64,000 bases of DNA from Rhodobium gokarnense. Its GTDB lineage: Bacteria; Pseudomonadota; Alphaproteobacteria; Rhizobiales; Rhodobiaceae. The position numbers were made by a program, and so were the translations under genes. Of this stretch, positions 16,161 through 26,682 are shown piece by piece. Numbering within the stretch: position 1 is the stretch's first letter; each line of letters opens with the position of its first letter. The notes beneath the pieces are model-generated. The model was not told the origin of the DNA. It saw nothing but the letters and a program-made list of their open reading frames with translations, and did not search any database. The DNA is taken from positions 1-64,000 of the forward strand of contig NZ_JAOQNS010000015.1 in NCBI RefSeq assembly GCF_025961475.1, read 5' to 3'.

Positions 16161-17075
16161 CTAGCGCGACTGGAACCAGGCCCAGGTCGCGGCAAGGCCT
16201 TCCTTCAGGTCCATGCGCGGGCTGAAGCCGAGCACGTCGCGGGCCCGGGAGATGTCGCAATAGGTGGAGTGGATCTCGCCGGCGCGGAAATCCCGGTATT
16301 CGACCTCGAAGGTCTTCGGCGCGACGACCTCGCGCATCGCCGCGATGAGCTCGTTCAGCGTCGTCGGCTTGCCGGTACCCATCTGGATGGCGCCGTCGAA
16401 GTCGCAGGTCAGCGCCGCGACGATGCCGTCGGCGAGGTTCTCCACATAGACGTAGTCGCGCACCTGGCTGCCGTCGCCATAGACGACGAGCGGCTTGCCG
16501 GCCATGATCTGCTTGAAGAAATGGGCGACGACCGAGCCCTTGTGGAAGGACCGCGGCCCGTAGACGTTGGAAAAGCGCAGCGAGATCGAGCGCAAGCCGT
16601 AGCTGGCGCTGAACGCCGAGCAGTAGCCTTCCACGGCCAGCTTGGAGGCGCCATAGGGCGAGGCCGGATGCGGCACCATCTCCTCATGCACCGGCGGCGG
16701 CACTTCGCCGAGGATTGCGCCGCCCGTGGAGGCGCCGACGAAGCGGTTGATGCCGCGCGCGCGCATCGCCTCCAGCACGTTGAAGGTGCCGATGACGTTG
16801 TTCTCGAAGTTCTTGCGCGGGTCCTCGATGGAATCCATGACCCGGGTGTCGGCGGCGAGATGGACGACGGCGTCGACGCCGTCGAGCGCTTCCGACACGG
16901 CCTCGCGGTCGCGGATGTCGCCATGGATGAAATCCACGTCGAGATCGGCGAGGTGTTCGCGCTTGCCGAGGGTTTCGTTGTCGAGCACCCGGACCTGGTG
17001 TCCGCCGAGCCGGTTGAGATGGGCCGTCAGATTGGTCCCGACGAAGCCGGCGCCGCCGGTGATGAGCACGTGCAT
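16161..17075 (-). CDS. NAD-dependent sugar-nucleotide epimerase/dehydratase
   Basis: This 304-residue extended short-chain dehydrogenase has the Rossmann motif GGAGFVGTNL, the catalytic YGASK pair with an upstream STGG, and RFSNVYGPR. It belongs to the UDP-glucose 4-epimerase / UDP-glucuronate decarboxylase group; the exact substrate cannot be fixed from sequence alone. Start 17075 has GAGGAAC upstream. It is cotranscribed with, and just upstream of, the double glycosyltransferase at 13615-16026 (134-nt gap), and is divergent from the second one. Confidence 0.88.
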   Translation of the reverse strand: MHVLITGGAGFVGTNLTAHLNRLGGHQVRVLDNETLGKREHLADLDVDFIHGDIRDREAVSEALDGVDAVVHLAADTRVMDSIEDPRKNFENNVIGTFNVLEAMRARGINRFVGASTGGAILGEVPPPVHEEMVPHPASPYGASKLAVEGYCSAFSASYGLRSISLRFSNVYGPRSFHKGSVVAHFFKQIMAGKPLVVYGDGSQVRDYVYVENLADGIVAALTCDFDGAIQMGTGKPTTLNELIAAMREVVAPKTFEVEYRDFRAGEIHSTYCDISRARDVLGFSPRMDLKEGLAATWAWFQSR

Positions 17076-17415
17076 GGATGTTCCTCTGTTCAGGATGGCG
17101 CGCGGCAGCTTCGAGCGAGGGGTCCGAAGGTCGGCCGGCCGGCCGGATATCGGCGGGCGCGCCGGCAATTGCGAAACGACTGTTTCGGCCGGCACTGATT
17201 GCGGCCTTTGGCGGCGTCTGTCAAGCCGCGCGCGTGCTTGGTTCTGCCGCAGGTTTTTGCTAAAGGAACCGCAGTTTCAGTTGTCCGGACCGGCATTCGA
17301 CGCCGCAGGGCGCCGCGACCGCGCCGCCTCGGCGTCATGCTTCGTTTCGCCTGCCTGGGATTGCGGAAGCGAAGGTCCCTGAAGAAAACCCCGAGAACGA
17401 GGTCGATGGCCAGCG

Positions 17416-19731
17416 ATGGACACGCGCGCCGATGAAAAGCGAAACGACGACATGACCGACACGACCGAGGCAGGCGGCGAGCCGCAGACGGCACTCGATG
17501 CGATCGACCTGATCGAACCGCGGCACGCCGATGCCGACACGGCAACCTTCCCCGGCCTGCCGACCTTCGAGGGCACCGTCACGCCGGACCGGCCGCTGAA
17601 GGTCTGCATCGCCACCATCGACGTGGTCGGTCCCGTCCGCAATGGCGGCATCGGCACGGCCTACCGCTATGTCGCCGACTTCCTCGTCTCCTGCGGCCAC
17701 GAGGTCACCATCCTCTACGGCCTCGGCCAGCATTGCGAGAACGGCGCCATCGAGGACTGGGTCGACTTCTACAGGGAGCGCGGCATCAATTTCGTGCCGA
17801 TGCCGCAGCCGGAGCTGCGCTCCTCGCGCGGCCCGGTCGGCGCCACCTCGCGGATCTCCCGGCTCACCTATGAGTGGCTGAAGGACAAGGACTTCGACGT
17901 CGTCCACGTCTCCGAATGGCGCGGCGTCGGCTACTATTCGCTGCTCGCCAAGAATCTCGGCCTTGCCTTCAAGGACACGACCTTCGTCGTCAAATGCTCC
18001 TCGCCGACGATGTGGAACAAGATCGGCGGCAACGTGCTTCCCGACGAAAAGCGCGACCTGATCCTTTCCTACATGGAACGGCGCAGCGTCGAGCTTGCCG
18101 ACATCGTCGTCAGCGGCAGCCTGCACATGCTGCGCTGGATGCTCGACAGCGGCTACAATCTCGACCGGCCGCGCTGCCGGGTGCAGCCCAACATCATGCT
18201 GACCTCGACGCTGGAAGAAGCGGTTCCCGACAGCGACGAGCAGGGCCAGCGCCGGCCTATCGACGAGATTGTCTTCTTCGGCCGCCTGGAGCCGCGCAAG
18301 GGCATCCACATCTTCTGCGAGGCGATCGACCGGCTGGTCAAGGCCGGCGGCCCGCTGCCGAAAAAGGTCACATTCCTCGGCAAGTTCGCCAAGGTGTTCG
18401 ACGCGGAAACCCATATCGGCGAGCGCAAGGAGCGCTGGCCCTTCGAGGTCGAGACCATCACCGGCTACGACCAGCCGATGGCCGTGCACTATCTGCGCCA
18501 GCCCGGGCGCATCGCGGTGATCCCCTCGCTCCTGGAAAACTCGTCCTTCGCCATCTATGAGTGCCTGATCTACCAGATCAATTTCCTTGCCAGCGACCGC
18601 GGCGGCAACGCCGAGCTGATCCACGAGGACGACCACGACGACATCCTGTTCCAGGCCCATCCGGCGTCGCTGAAGCGCCAGCTCGAACGGGCGCTGACCG
18701 GCGGCGCGCTGGTCGCCCGGCCGTCCTTCGACAACAGCGAGAACAACCGGACCTGGGCCAACTGGCACGCCTCGCTGACGAAACCGGGCGCCATTCAGGC
18801 GCTCAGCCGGTTCCCCGAGGAGCCGGCCGAGCCGCGCGAGCCGCTGGTCACCGTCTGCCTTGCCCATTACGAGCGGCCGGAGATGGTGCGCGACGCGATC
18901 CGCTCCATCGAAGCGCAGACCTACAAGAACGTCGAGGTCGTTCTCGTCGACGACGGCAGCACATCGGCCAAAACCGTTGCCTTCCTGGACGACCTGAAGA
19001 AGGATTTTGCGGCCCGCGGCTGGCAGGTCGTGGTGCAGGAAAACGCCTATCTCGGCGCCTCGCGCAACACCGCGGCGCGCCATGCCCACGGCGAGTACCT
19101 GTTGTTCATGGACGACGACAACCTCGCCATGGCGAACGAGATCGAGACCTTCGTGCACGTCGCCGAGCGGTCCGATGCCGATATCTTCACGTGCTTTTCC
19201 GACATGTTCGCGGGCGACGGCCTGCCGTCGAAGGAAAACGCGGTCTCGCGCATTACGCCGATCGGGTCGAGCCTGACCGTCGGCGCCTTCGTCAACTGCT
19301 TCGGCGACAGCAACTCGTTCGTGCGCAAGAGCTCGTTCGACAGGATCGGCGGCTTCACCGAGGACTACCGCATCGGCCGCGACGATCAGGAGTTCTTCTC
19401 GCGCGCCATCATCAACGGCTTCAAGCTGGAGGTGGTGCCGGAGACGCTCTACTGGTACCGCCGGCCGAAGCCGGGTGCCGGCATGAAGGCGATGAACTAC
19501 AGCGTCTCGGCCGGCCAGTACCGCGTGCTGCGGCCCTATATCAATGCGCTGCCGCTGGCGCTCCGCAACTTCGTCCTCTACGCCGTCGGCCTGGAGAACA
19601 AGACGACCGCGCTTCAGGCCGAAAATCGCGAGCTGCAACGGCGGATCGACGAACTGGAAGGCACCGCACGGGCGTCCGGCAGGAAGAAATCGCCGTCGGT
19701 GCTGAAGCAGGTCAAGAAGCTCTTCAGATAA
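17416..19731 (+). CDS. Double glycosyltransferase, GT4-like plus GT2-like domains (paralogue)
   Basis: This 771-residue protein has the same order as its neighbour at 13615-16026: a GT-B domain (about 54-470; GPVRNGGIGTAYRYVADFL, FFGRLEPRKGIHIF) then a GT-A family 2 domain (from about 475; VVLVDDGSTS, FMDDDNLAMANEIETF). It ends with a short coiled coil (ENKTTALQAENRELQRRIDE). Many segments align residue by residue with the neighbour, so the pair arose by duplication. An in-frame ATG at 17452 is an alternative start. The 340-nt space to the divergent epimerase must hold both promoters; I see no clear motif there. Confidence 0.88.
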   Translation: MDTRADEKRNDDMTDTTEAGGEPQTALDAIDLIEPRHADADTATFPGLPTFEGTVTPDRPLKVCIATIDVVGPVRNGGIGTAYRYVADFLVSCGHEVTILYGLGQHCENGAIEDWVDFYRERGINFVPMPQPELRSSRGPVGATSRISRLTYEWLKDKDFDVVHVSEWRGVGYYSLLAKNLGLAFKDTTFVVKCSSPTMWNKIGGNVLPDEKRDLILSYMERRSVELADIVVSGSLHMLRWMLDSGYNLDRPRCRVQPNIMLTSTLEEAVPDSDEQGQRRPIDEIVFFGRLEPRKGIHIFCEAIDRLVKAGGPLPKKVTFLGKFAKVFDAETHIGERKERWPFEVETITGYDQPMAVHYLRQPGRIAVIPSLLENSSFAIYECLIYQINFLASDRGGNAELIHEDDHDDILFQAHPASLKRQLERALTGGALVARPSFDNSENNRTWANWHASLTKPGAIQALSRFPEEPAEPREPLVTVCLAHYERPEMVRDAIRSIEAQTYKNVEVVLVDDGSTSAKTVAFLDDLKKDFAARGWQVVVQENAYLGASRNTAARHAHGEYLLFMDDDNLAMANEIETFVHVAERSDADIFTCFSDMFAGDGLPSKENAVSRITPIGSSLTVGAFVNCFGDSNSFVRKSSFDRIGGFTEDYRIGRDDQEFFSRAIINGFKLEVVPETLYWYRRPKPGAGMKAMNYSVSAGQYRVLRPYINALPLALRNFVLYAVGLENKTTALQAENRELQRRIDELEGTARASGRKKSPSVLKQVKKLFR

Positions 19732-19771
19732 CCGGGCCGACCGGTCCGGATCGCCTCCGACCGCATCTCTC

Positions 19772-19808
19772 AAAAAACGAAAGGCGCCGGACCCTTGAGC
19801 CCGGCGCC
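19772..19808 (-). terminator. Rho-independent terminator reading leftward, after sqdB
   Basis: Read on the minus strand, an 8-bp GGCGCCGG/CCGGCGCC stem is followed by TTTCGTTTTTTG. It would end the sqdB transcript about 140 nt after its stop codon. On the plus strand no T-run follows, so it probably does not stop the glycosyltransferase transcript. Confidence 0.7.
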
Positions 19809-19848
19809 CTGAAAAACGCTCGATCATGCCTTGCGGCGGGATCGCCTT

Positions 19849-19952
19849 AGAGCGTTTCATGCGATTACGGAATCGCCCGAAACGCTCTAACTTATTGTTT
19901 TGACGCGTATTCCGGTCCGAAAACCGGTTCCCGCTTTTCGGCAATACGCTCT
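19849..19952. repeat. Rhizobiales-type intergenic repeat overlapping the sqdB stop codon
   Basis: The element begins AGAGCGTTTCATGCGATTAC and continues through GAAACGCTCTAAC, TTGTTTTGACGCGTATTCCG and AAAACCGGTTCCC to end with AATACGCTCT. The same framework (AGAGCGTTTC..., TTTTGACGC, AAAACCG, GCTCT) is a familiar highly repeated element in Hyphomicrobiales genomes. Its last two bases are part of the TAG stop codon of sqdB. Only this copy is in the window. Confidence 0.7.
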
Positions 19953-21135
19953 AGGAGCCGAGACGCTCGGCCGCGGTCTTGTTCCAGGCCGACACGCACG
20001 GGATCTTCTCCCGGTCGCAGTTGTCGGCGTAGCGCTTGGCGATCTCGGTGACTTCGTCCAGAAGGCCCTCTTCCAGGGTGATCGGGTCGAGGCCGAGATT
20101 GAGGAAGCGGTCGTTGGCGACGTGCAGCTCGTTCTCGTCGGCTTCCTGGCGCGGGTTCGGCACCTTGGAAATCTCCGCGCCGGTCTTGCGCGCGACCAGC
20201 TCGGCCAGCTCGCGGACCCGGTGGGTCTCGGTCATCTGGTTGAGGATGTTCACCTTGGCGCCGGTCTGCGGCGGGTTGGTGATGGCCAGCTCGATACAGC
20301 GCACCGTGTCCTGGATGTGGATGAAGGCGCGGGTCTGGCCGCCGGTGCCGTGCACGGTCATCGGGTAGCCGATGGCGGCCTGCATCAGGAAGCGGTTGAG
20401 CACGGTGCCGTAGTCGCCGTCATAGTCGAAGCGGTTGATCAGCCGCTCGTCCATCTTGGTCTCTTCGGTCTGGGTGCCCCAGACGATGCCCTGGTGCAGG
20501 TCGGTGATCTTCAGCTTGTCGTTCTTGTTGTAGAACTGGAAGAAGAGCTGATCCTGGGTCTTGGTCATGTGGTAGATCGAGCCCGGATCGGCCGGATAGA
20601 GGATCTCCTTCTTCACCACGCCGTCGTCGGTCTCCAGCATGACGTTGAGGTAGCCCTCGGGGATCTTCATGCCGGCGGTGCCGTAGCCGTAGACGCCCAT
20701 GGTGCCGAGATGGACCAGGTGGACGTCGAGGCCGCTCTCCACGATTGCCGCGCAGACGTCATTGGTGGCGTTCAGGTTGTTGGTGACCGTGTAGCGCTTG
20801 TGGCTCGACGACTTCATGGAGTAGGGGGCAGCGCGCTGCTCGGCGAAGTGGACGATGGCGTCCGGCTTTTCGTCCTCGATCAGGCTGAGCATGCGGTGGT
20901 AGTGCTCGCCGACCGTGAAGGTGTGGACCGGGATGTCGCTGCCGGTGAGCTCCTTCCAGACCCGCACGCGCTCGCCGAGCGGACGGATCGGCGTCAGCGA
21001 CGACGCCTCCAGCTCGATGTCGATGTTCCGGCGGGAAAGGTTGTCGACGATGATCACATCGTGACCGCGCTTGGAAAGGTGCAACGCCGTCGGCCAGCCG
21101 CAGAAGCCGTCTCCACCGAGAACTATTACCTTCAT
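19951..21135 (-). CDS. sqdB: UDP-sulfoquinovose synthase
   Basis: This 394-residue extended short-chain dehydrogenase starts with MKVIVLGGDGFCGWPTALHL and has DNLSRRNIDIELEA, HFAEQRAAPYSM, LGTMGVYGYG and the catalytic YHMTK. This is the SQD1/SqdB pattern. The enzyme makes UDP-sulfoquinovose from UDP-glucose and sulfite, the donor for sulfolipid (SQDG) or sulfoquinovose-containing glycans. GGAG lies 8 nt before the ATG. It converges with the double glycosyltransferase gene. No dedicated sqdX/sqdD-type transferase is adjacent, so the fused glycosyltransferases are candidates to use the product. Confidence 0.9.
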   Translation of the reverse strand: MKVIVLGGDGFCGWPTALHLSKRGHDVIIVDNLSRRNIDIELEASSLTPIRPLGERVRVWKELTGSDIPVHTFTVGEHYHRMLSLIEDEKPDAIVHFAEQRAAPYSMKSSSHKRYTVTNNLNATNDVCAAIVESGLDVHLVHLGTMGVYGYGTAGMKIPEGYLNVMLETDDGVVKKEILYPADPGSIYHMTKTQDQLFFQFYNKNDKLKITDLHQGIVWGTQTEETKMDERLINRFDYDGDYGTVLNRFLMQAAIGYPMTVHGTGGQTRAFIHIQDTVRCIELAITNPPQTGAKVNILNQMTETHRVRELAELVARKTGAEISKVPNPRQEADENELHVANDRFLNLGLDPITLEEGLLDEVTEIAKRYADNCDREKIPCVSAWNKTAAERLGS

Positions 21136-21605
21136 CAGGACACTCCAGAGTTCTTTTTCATTGGATCGATCGGTCCGGTTGCGCCCCGGGTCGGGATCGC
21201 GGAATCGGTTGCGAAAGCCTCAGTGTCGGCGGCGAGACCAATCGAAGGGTTCGGGATGTTCATGCGGCATGGCAAATTCAGGCGTCCCTGCCGCGCCAAA
21301 TCGGCGCTCGACCTAGCATCCTTGTAACGCTTTGTCCATAATTCCGGCCAAGCGGACGGCTTTTATTGGTGAAGACCGATGACACTGCTTGCATGCGGGT
21401 TCCGCCGACGCGGGTTGGAAACTGTGGTCGCGCTGCCGCGCGCCGGTTCCATGGGGCGGCGACATGGCAGAATTGCGGCATTCAAAAGACATCTTTGGCC
21501 GCAGGACTGCCGCATCGTCGCAGGCAAGAAAAAAACGCTGGATCGCCAGTGCCCGCGCGCCGCTGTCGCGCCCAGATGTCGCTGCCCGGCCGGAAAGGAA
21601 CACCG

Positions 21606-22001
21606 GTGAGGGCGCCGGCAGCGGTCGGCCCGCGCATGGCATCGCTGCTTGCCCCGTTTCGCGGCGCGGCGCTGATCGCGGCGGCCAGGCTCGGAGATCC
21701 CGGCGCGGAAAGTGTCGTCCTTGGTTCCGGTATGGAGCGCATCGACATCGTCATCGTCCGGCTCGGCGGGGACATCCGCGCGTTTCTCAACGAATGCCCG
21801 CACGCGCTGACGACGCTGGAGACCTTCGACGGGCGCTTTTTCGACGCCGACGATCCCTCGCTGCTGGTCTGCTCCACCCATGGCGCGCGCTTTGCCGCCC
21901 TGACCGGCCTCTGTGTCGCCGGTCCGTGTCTCGGCCGCGCCCTCAGCGCCGTGCCGATCACCGTCGAGGATGGAATTATCCGCGTTGCCCCAGGGCATTA
22001 G
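21606..22001 (+). CDS. Small Rieske [2Fe-2S] protein
   Basis: This 131-residue protein has a Rieske domain with ligand pairs CPH (in ECPHALTTLE) and CSTH (in LLVCSTHGARF), followed by GLCVAGPCLGRALS, which resembles ferredoxin-type Rieske proteins. The GTG at 21606 was chosen because AAGGAAC sits just upstream; the frame is open to 21366 but that part is arginine-rich and has no start signals. A role as an electron carrier for an oxygenase is possible, but no oxygenase is nearby. It lies 134 nt upstream of acs. In the 21136-21605 gap I see nothing else definable. Confidence 0.75.
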   Translation: MRAPAAVGPRMASLLAPFRGAALIAAARLGDPGAESVVLGSGMERIDIVIVRLGGDIRAFLNECPHALTTLETFDGRFFDADDPSLLVCSTHGARFAALTGLCVAGPCLGRALSAVPITVEDGIIRVAPGH

Positions 22002-22135
22002 CACGCTATTGCAGCGCCATACGAAAGTTCGATCTGGCAGCCGTGGATTTGCTGTGCTTGCATACGCATAATGCCACATTGAATGCGGACAACCGTGAAA
22101 CGGTGTCGCAACAGTTATGACTGGGAGGAAGCGTA

Positions 22136-24088
<1,953 letters not shown>

Positions 24089-24127
24089 CCGGCGCGGAAG
24101 AGTGTTAGGGAAACGCTGCAAGAAGAA

Positions 24128-24159
24128 ACGGCCGGGGGGGGGTCTCCGGCCGTTTTTTT
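24128..24159 (+). terminator. Rho-independent terminator after acs
   Basis: An 8-bp stem (ACGGCCGG with CCGGCCGT) with a G-rich loop is followed by seven T residues. It lies 40 nt after the acs stop. Confidence 0.88.
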
Positions 24160-24238
24160 CAAAAGCCGCGTTGCCGGGTGGGAACAGGCCGCGTCCTTGG
24201 CGAACGCCTGAACCTGCGAACGCCTACGTTCCATCTCC

Positions 24239-24327
24239 CTGGATTGCTTCGCTCCGCTCGCAATGACGATTGCCCAGTGTTTTCAACGTCATTGCGAGGA
24301 GGCCGCAAGGCCGACGCAGCAATCCAG
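24239..24327. repeat. Dispersed palindromic repeat family B
   Basis: This is the same arm pair as at 13429-13527: CTGGATTGCTTCGCTCCGCT at the left, CGACGCAGCAATCCAG at the right, around CAATGACG...CGTCATTGCGAG. Together with the family A copy at 24389-24561 it fills most of the 549-nt gap between acs and the CobG-like gene. Confidence 0.75.
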
Positions 24328-24388
24328 CGGGCGTTTGCCGACGAACTGACGGTTCCTCGTGTGCAGTCCCCCTGCCCAAACCTCAGTC

Positions 24389-24561
24389 GTCACCCCGGCC
24401 CCCGAGCCGGGGCCTAATGCCCGCATCGACACGGTATGCCGGTGGAAAACGGAAAGAAGCCATCGCGCGGACGTCGGCTGCGGCAGGACCCGAGGCGGCA
24501 TACCGCATCGAGACGGGCATTGGGTCGCGGCTCTCCGCTGCGCTGCGGCCGGGATGACGAC
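24389..24561. repeat. Dispersed palindromic repeat family A, complete copy
   Basis: The left arm GTCACCCCGGCCCCCGAGCC...GGTATGCCGG and the right arm GGCATACCGCATCGAGACGG...GGGATGACGAC are inverted relative to each other over about 65 nt, with a less conserved centre. The two arms use different versions of the internal block (CCCCCGAGCC versus GCAGCGCAGCGGAGAGCC). Confidence 0.72.
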
Positions 24562-24637
24562 CGTGGGGTCGCGAACGGGCCGCGTGACCCGGCACTGCGG
24601 CAAACCCAGCGCGCAAGGTGAACAACCGGCGCCGGCC

Positions 24638-26062
24638 CTACTCGGCTGCGTTGCGGTCGAAGCGCGCCCTGGCGAGGTCCGCGACGAGGTCCGGCAGGGT
24701 TTCGGCCGAGGCGGAGCCGCGGTGGCGGTCCGGCGGCGGTTCGGTGCCGGGGGCGGCGTTCTCGAAGACGTCGTAGCTGGCGTTGCGCTCCAGGGCGAGG
24801 ATGTCGCTTTGCTGGCGGTGGGCGCAGCCCTTGATGCAGCCGGAGACGTGGATGGTCAGCGGCTCGGGCAGGGGCGCGTCGCCGAGGGTTTTGGCGACCG
24901 CCGCAAAGACGGCGCGGCCGTTCTCCTTGGTGTGGAGCCGGCCGCCCCGGCAGCCTTCGACGCCGCTGCAGGCGTAGAGCCGAATGCGCACGAAGGCCGG
25001 GTCGACGACGAAGCCGAGGCGGTCGGCCTCCGCCAGGAGAGCCTCTGCCGCGTCCGTGCGGACGGAGGGCAAAAAGACCGCGTGCCAGGGGGCGAGCCGC
25101 AGCGTGCCGTCGCCGTGGCGGTCGGCAAGGGCGGCAAGGTGCCGGGTCGTCGCCACATCGAGCCGGCCGACCGGAACGCCGAGGCCGCAGGAGACGAACC
25201 CGCTGCGGGCCTCCGGAACGATGCCGATGGAGGGATCGAAGACCGGGAGCGGGTCGGCCACGGCGGCGCGCTCTAGCGGGATTTCGGCGAAGTCCTCCAG
25301 CCTTTCGACGATGGTCTCCACCGGTACCGTCTTGATCAGCCGCCTGATCCGGTTCTCGTAGGGACCGCCGAGGGCAAGGGCGAGCCGGACGGCGGCGGCT
25401 GTCGGCTGCTTCCAGGTCTTCGCGCCGACGCCGTAAGCGGCAAGGCCCCTCGGCAGCGGCGACTGGGCTTCCGCGGCAAGCGCGATGGCGGCGCGGGCGG
25501 CGGCGATCGCCAGCAGCGGTGCGGTCTCTTCGGATGCGACGAGTTCCGTCGGCGTGCCCGCAAGGGTCAGGCGGAAGCGGATGCCGCTCGCGGCGCGCTC
25601 CGCAACGAGGCCGATGTCGTGGGCAAGGCCGGCAACGCCGCTCGCCCCGCCATTGTCGACGACGAAGCCGACTTCGGAACTGAGGCTTTTGAGCGCCGGG
25701 CGCGCCTGGATCGCCGCATCGAGCGCCTCAACGAGTCCGCGCGTGTCGCACAGCGCGTCCGGGTCGCGGCCGTCGAGCGGGTCGGCGACGATGTTGCGGA
25801 TGCGGTCGGCCCAGGCGGCCTTGGGAAGAAGTCCGGCGCCGCCGAGATGGGTCTTCAGGACGTCGAAGGTGATGTCGTGGAGGCCGCGGACCTGCAGGTT
25901 CGCCCGGTTGGTGAGGTCGATGAGGCCGCTGCCGAGATCGCCGGCAAGGGCCGCGACCGCGCGCAACTGGTCGGCCGTCACCGCGCCGCCGGGAAGGCGG
26001 ATGCGGATCATCGGCCCGTCCTTCATATGGGCGATGTAGAGGCAGCCGGGGGTCTTGGCCAT
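24638..26062 (-). CDS. CobG-like precorrin-3B synthase / nitrite-sulfite reductase-like protein
   Basis: This 474-residue protein has two ferredoxin-like half domains (first near residues 15-75, second near 265-325) and the sirohaem/[4Fe-4S] cysteine signature in two pairs: ACSGVEGCRGG and SGCIKGCAHR. This architecture is shared by CobG and assimilatory sulfite/nitrite reductases. The length and Rhizobiales precedent favour CobG, which catalyses the oxygen-dependent step before ring contraction in aerobic cobalamin synthesis. No other cob gene is adjacent, so the assignment is tentative. Start at 26062 has no clear ribosome-binding site; coupling to the membrane-protein gene 26 nt upstream is likely. 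Confidence 0.68.
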   Translation of the reverse strand: MAKTPGCLYIAHMKDGPMIRIRLPGGAVTADQLRAVAALAGDLGSGLIDLTNRANLQVRGLHDITFDVLKTHLGGAGLLPKAAWADRIRNIVADPLDGRDPDALCDTRGLVEALDAAIQARPALKSLSSEVGFVVDNGGASGVAGLAHDIGLVAERAASGIRFRLTLAGTPTELVASEETAPLLAIAAARAAIALAAEAQSPLPRGLAAYGVGAKTWKQPTAAAVRLALALGGPYENRIRRLIKTVPVETIVERLEDFAEIPLERAAVADPLPVFDPSIGIVPEARSGFVSCGLGVPVGRLDVATTRHLAALADRHGDGTLRLAPWHAVFLPSVRTDAAEALLAEADRLGFVVDPAFVRIRLYACSGVEGCRGGRLHTKENGRAVFAAVAKTLGDAPLPEPLTIHVSGCIKGCAHRQQSDILALERNASYDVFENAAPGTEPPPDRHRGSASAETLPDLVADLARARFDRNAAE

Positions 26063-26088
26063 GTCGGCGTCGGGGAAGTCGTTGGGGT

Positions 26089-26562
26089 CTAGAACAGCAT
26101 ACCGTGACTGCCGGCGACCGCACCCGAAATCGTGATGAGACCGAGTGTCAAAAGGACCCAGTGCAGGCGCCGGATCAGCCGGAACGTCGCTTCGGGCCGG
26201 TCTTTTGCCGCGCTCTGAAACCAGCGGTGGAGGAAGAGCGGCTCGGCGACGAACAGCATGACGGAAAAGACCAGCCACACCGCGACCATGGCATGCATCC
26301 ACCAGAAGGCGGGATCGAGAAACCGGTCCCAGAGGTCCCAGGCCCAGGCCATGTAGAGGCCGGACAGGCCGACGAGCAGCGTCGTCGCCCGCGCCTGCCA
26401 GGCAAAGCGGCCCTCGATCTCCTCGAAGAAGGCGACGCGCTCCTCGGCCGACTTGAAGCGCAGGACCGCCGGCAACAGGATGGTGGTGACGAAGGCGACG
26501 CCGCCGATCCACAGGACGACGCCGACGACATGGAGCGCGCGGGCGATCGCCATATCGTCCAT
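26089..26562 (-). CDS. Four-helix membrane protein, CopD/DUF2269-like
   Basis: This 157-residue protein has four hydrophobic segments. The first is ALHVVGVVLWIGGVAFVTT, with the histidine common in CopD-like and related haem- or copper-associated membrane proteins. A second histidine lies in FWWMHAMVAVW. Start 26562 is fixed by a perfect AGGAGG ribosome-binding site; the frame upstream to 26613 lacks support. It is directly upstream of the CobG-like gene on the same strand (26 nt). The function is unknown; a redox role with its partner is speculation. Confidence 0.75.
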   Translation of the reverse strand: MDDMAIARALHVVGVVLWIGGVAFVTTILLPAVLRFKSAEERVAFFEEIEGRFAWQARATTLLVGLSGLYMAWAWDLWDRFLDPAFWWMHAMVAVWLVFSVMLFVAEPLFLHRWFQSAAKDRPEATFRLIRRLHWVLLTLGLITISGAVAGSHGMLF

Positions 26563-26682
26563 GGCGGGCCTCCTTTGCGAGGGAAACGATGATCGTTCGC
26601 AAAGGCATGACACGGGCAGAGCCGGCGCCCCTTGACTGTCGTCAAGTCGCGCGGAGGCCGGGCAGGGGTCAGGATCGACGGC

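Noticed and set aside
13591-16164. An 857-codon open frame on the plus strand
   Set aside because: It is antisense to the double glycosyltransferase at 13615-16026. No domain or start signal is visible.
17335-19944. An 869-codon open frame on the minus strand
   Set aside because: It is antisense to the second double glycosyltransferase and runs through intergenic repeats; no recognisable motif.
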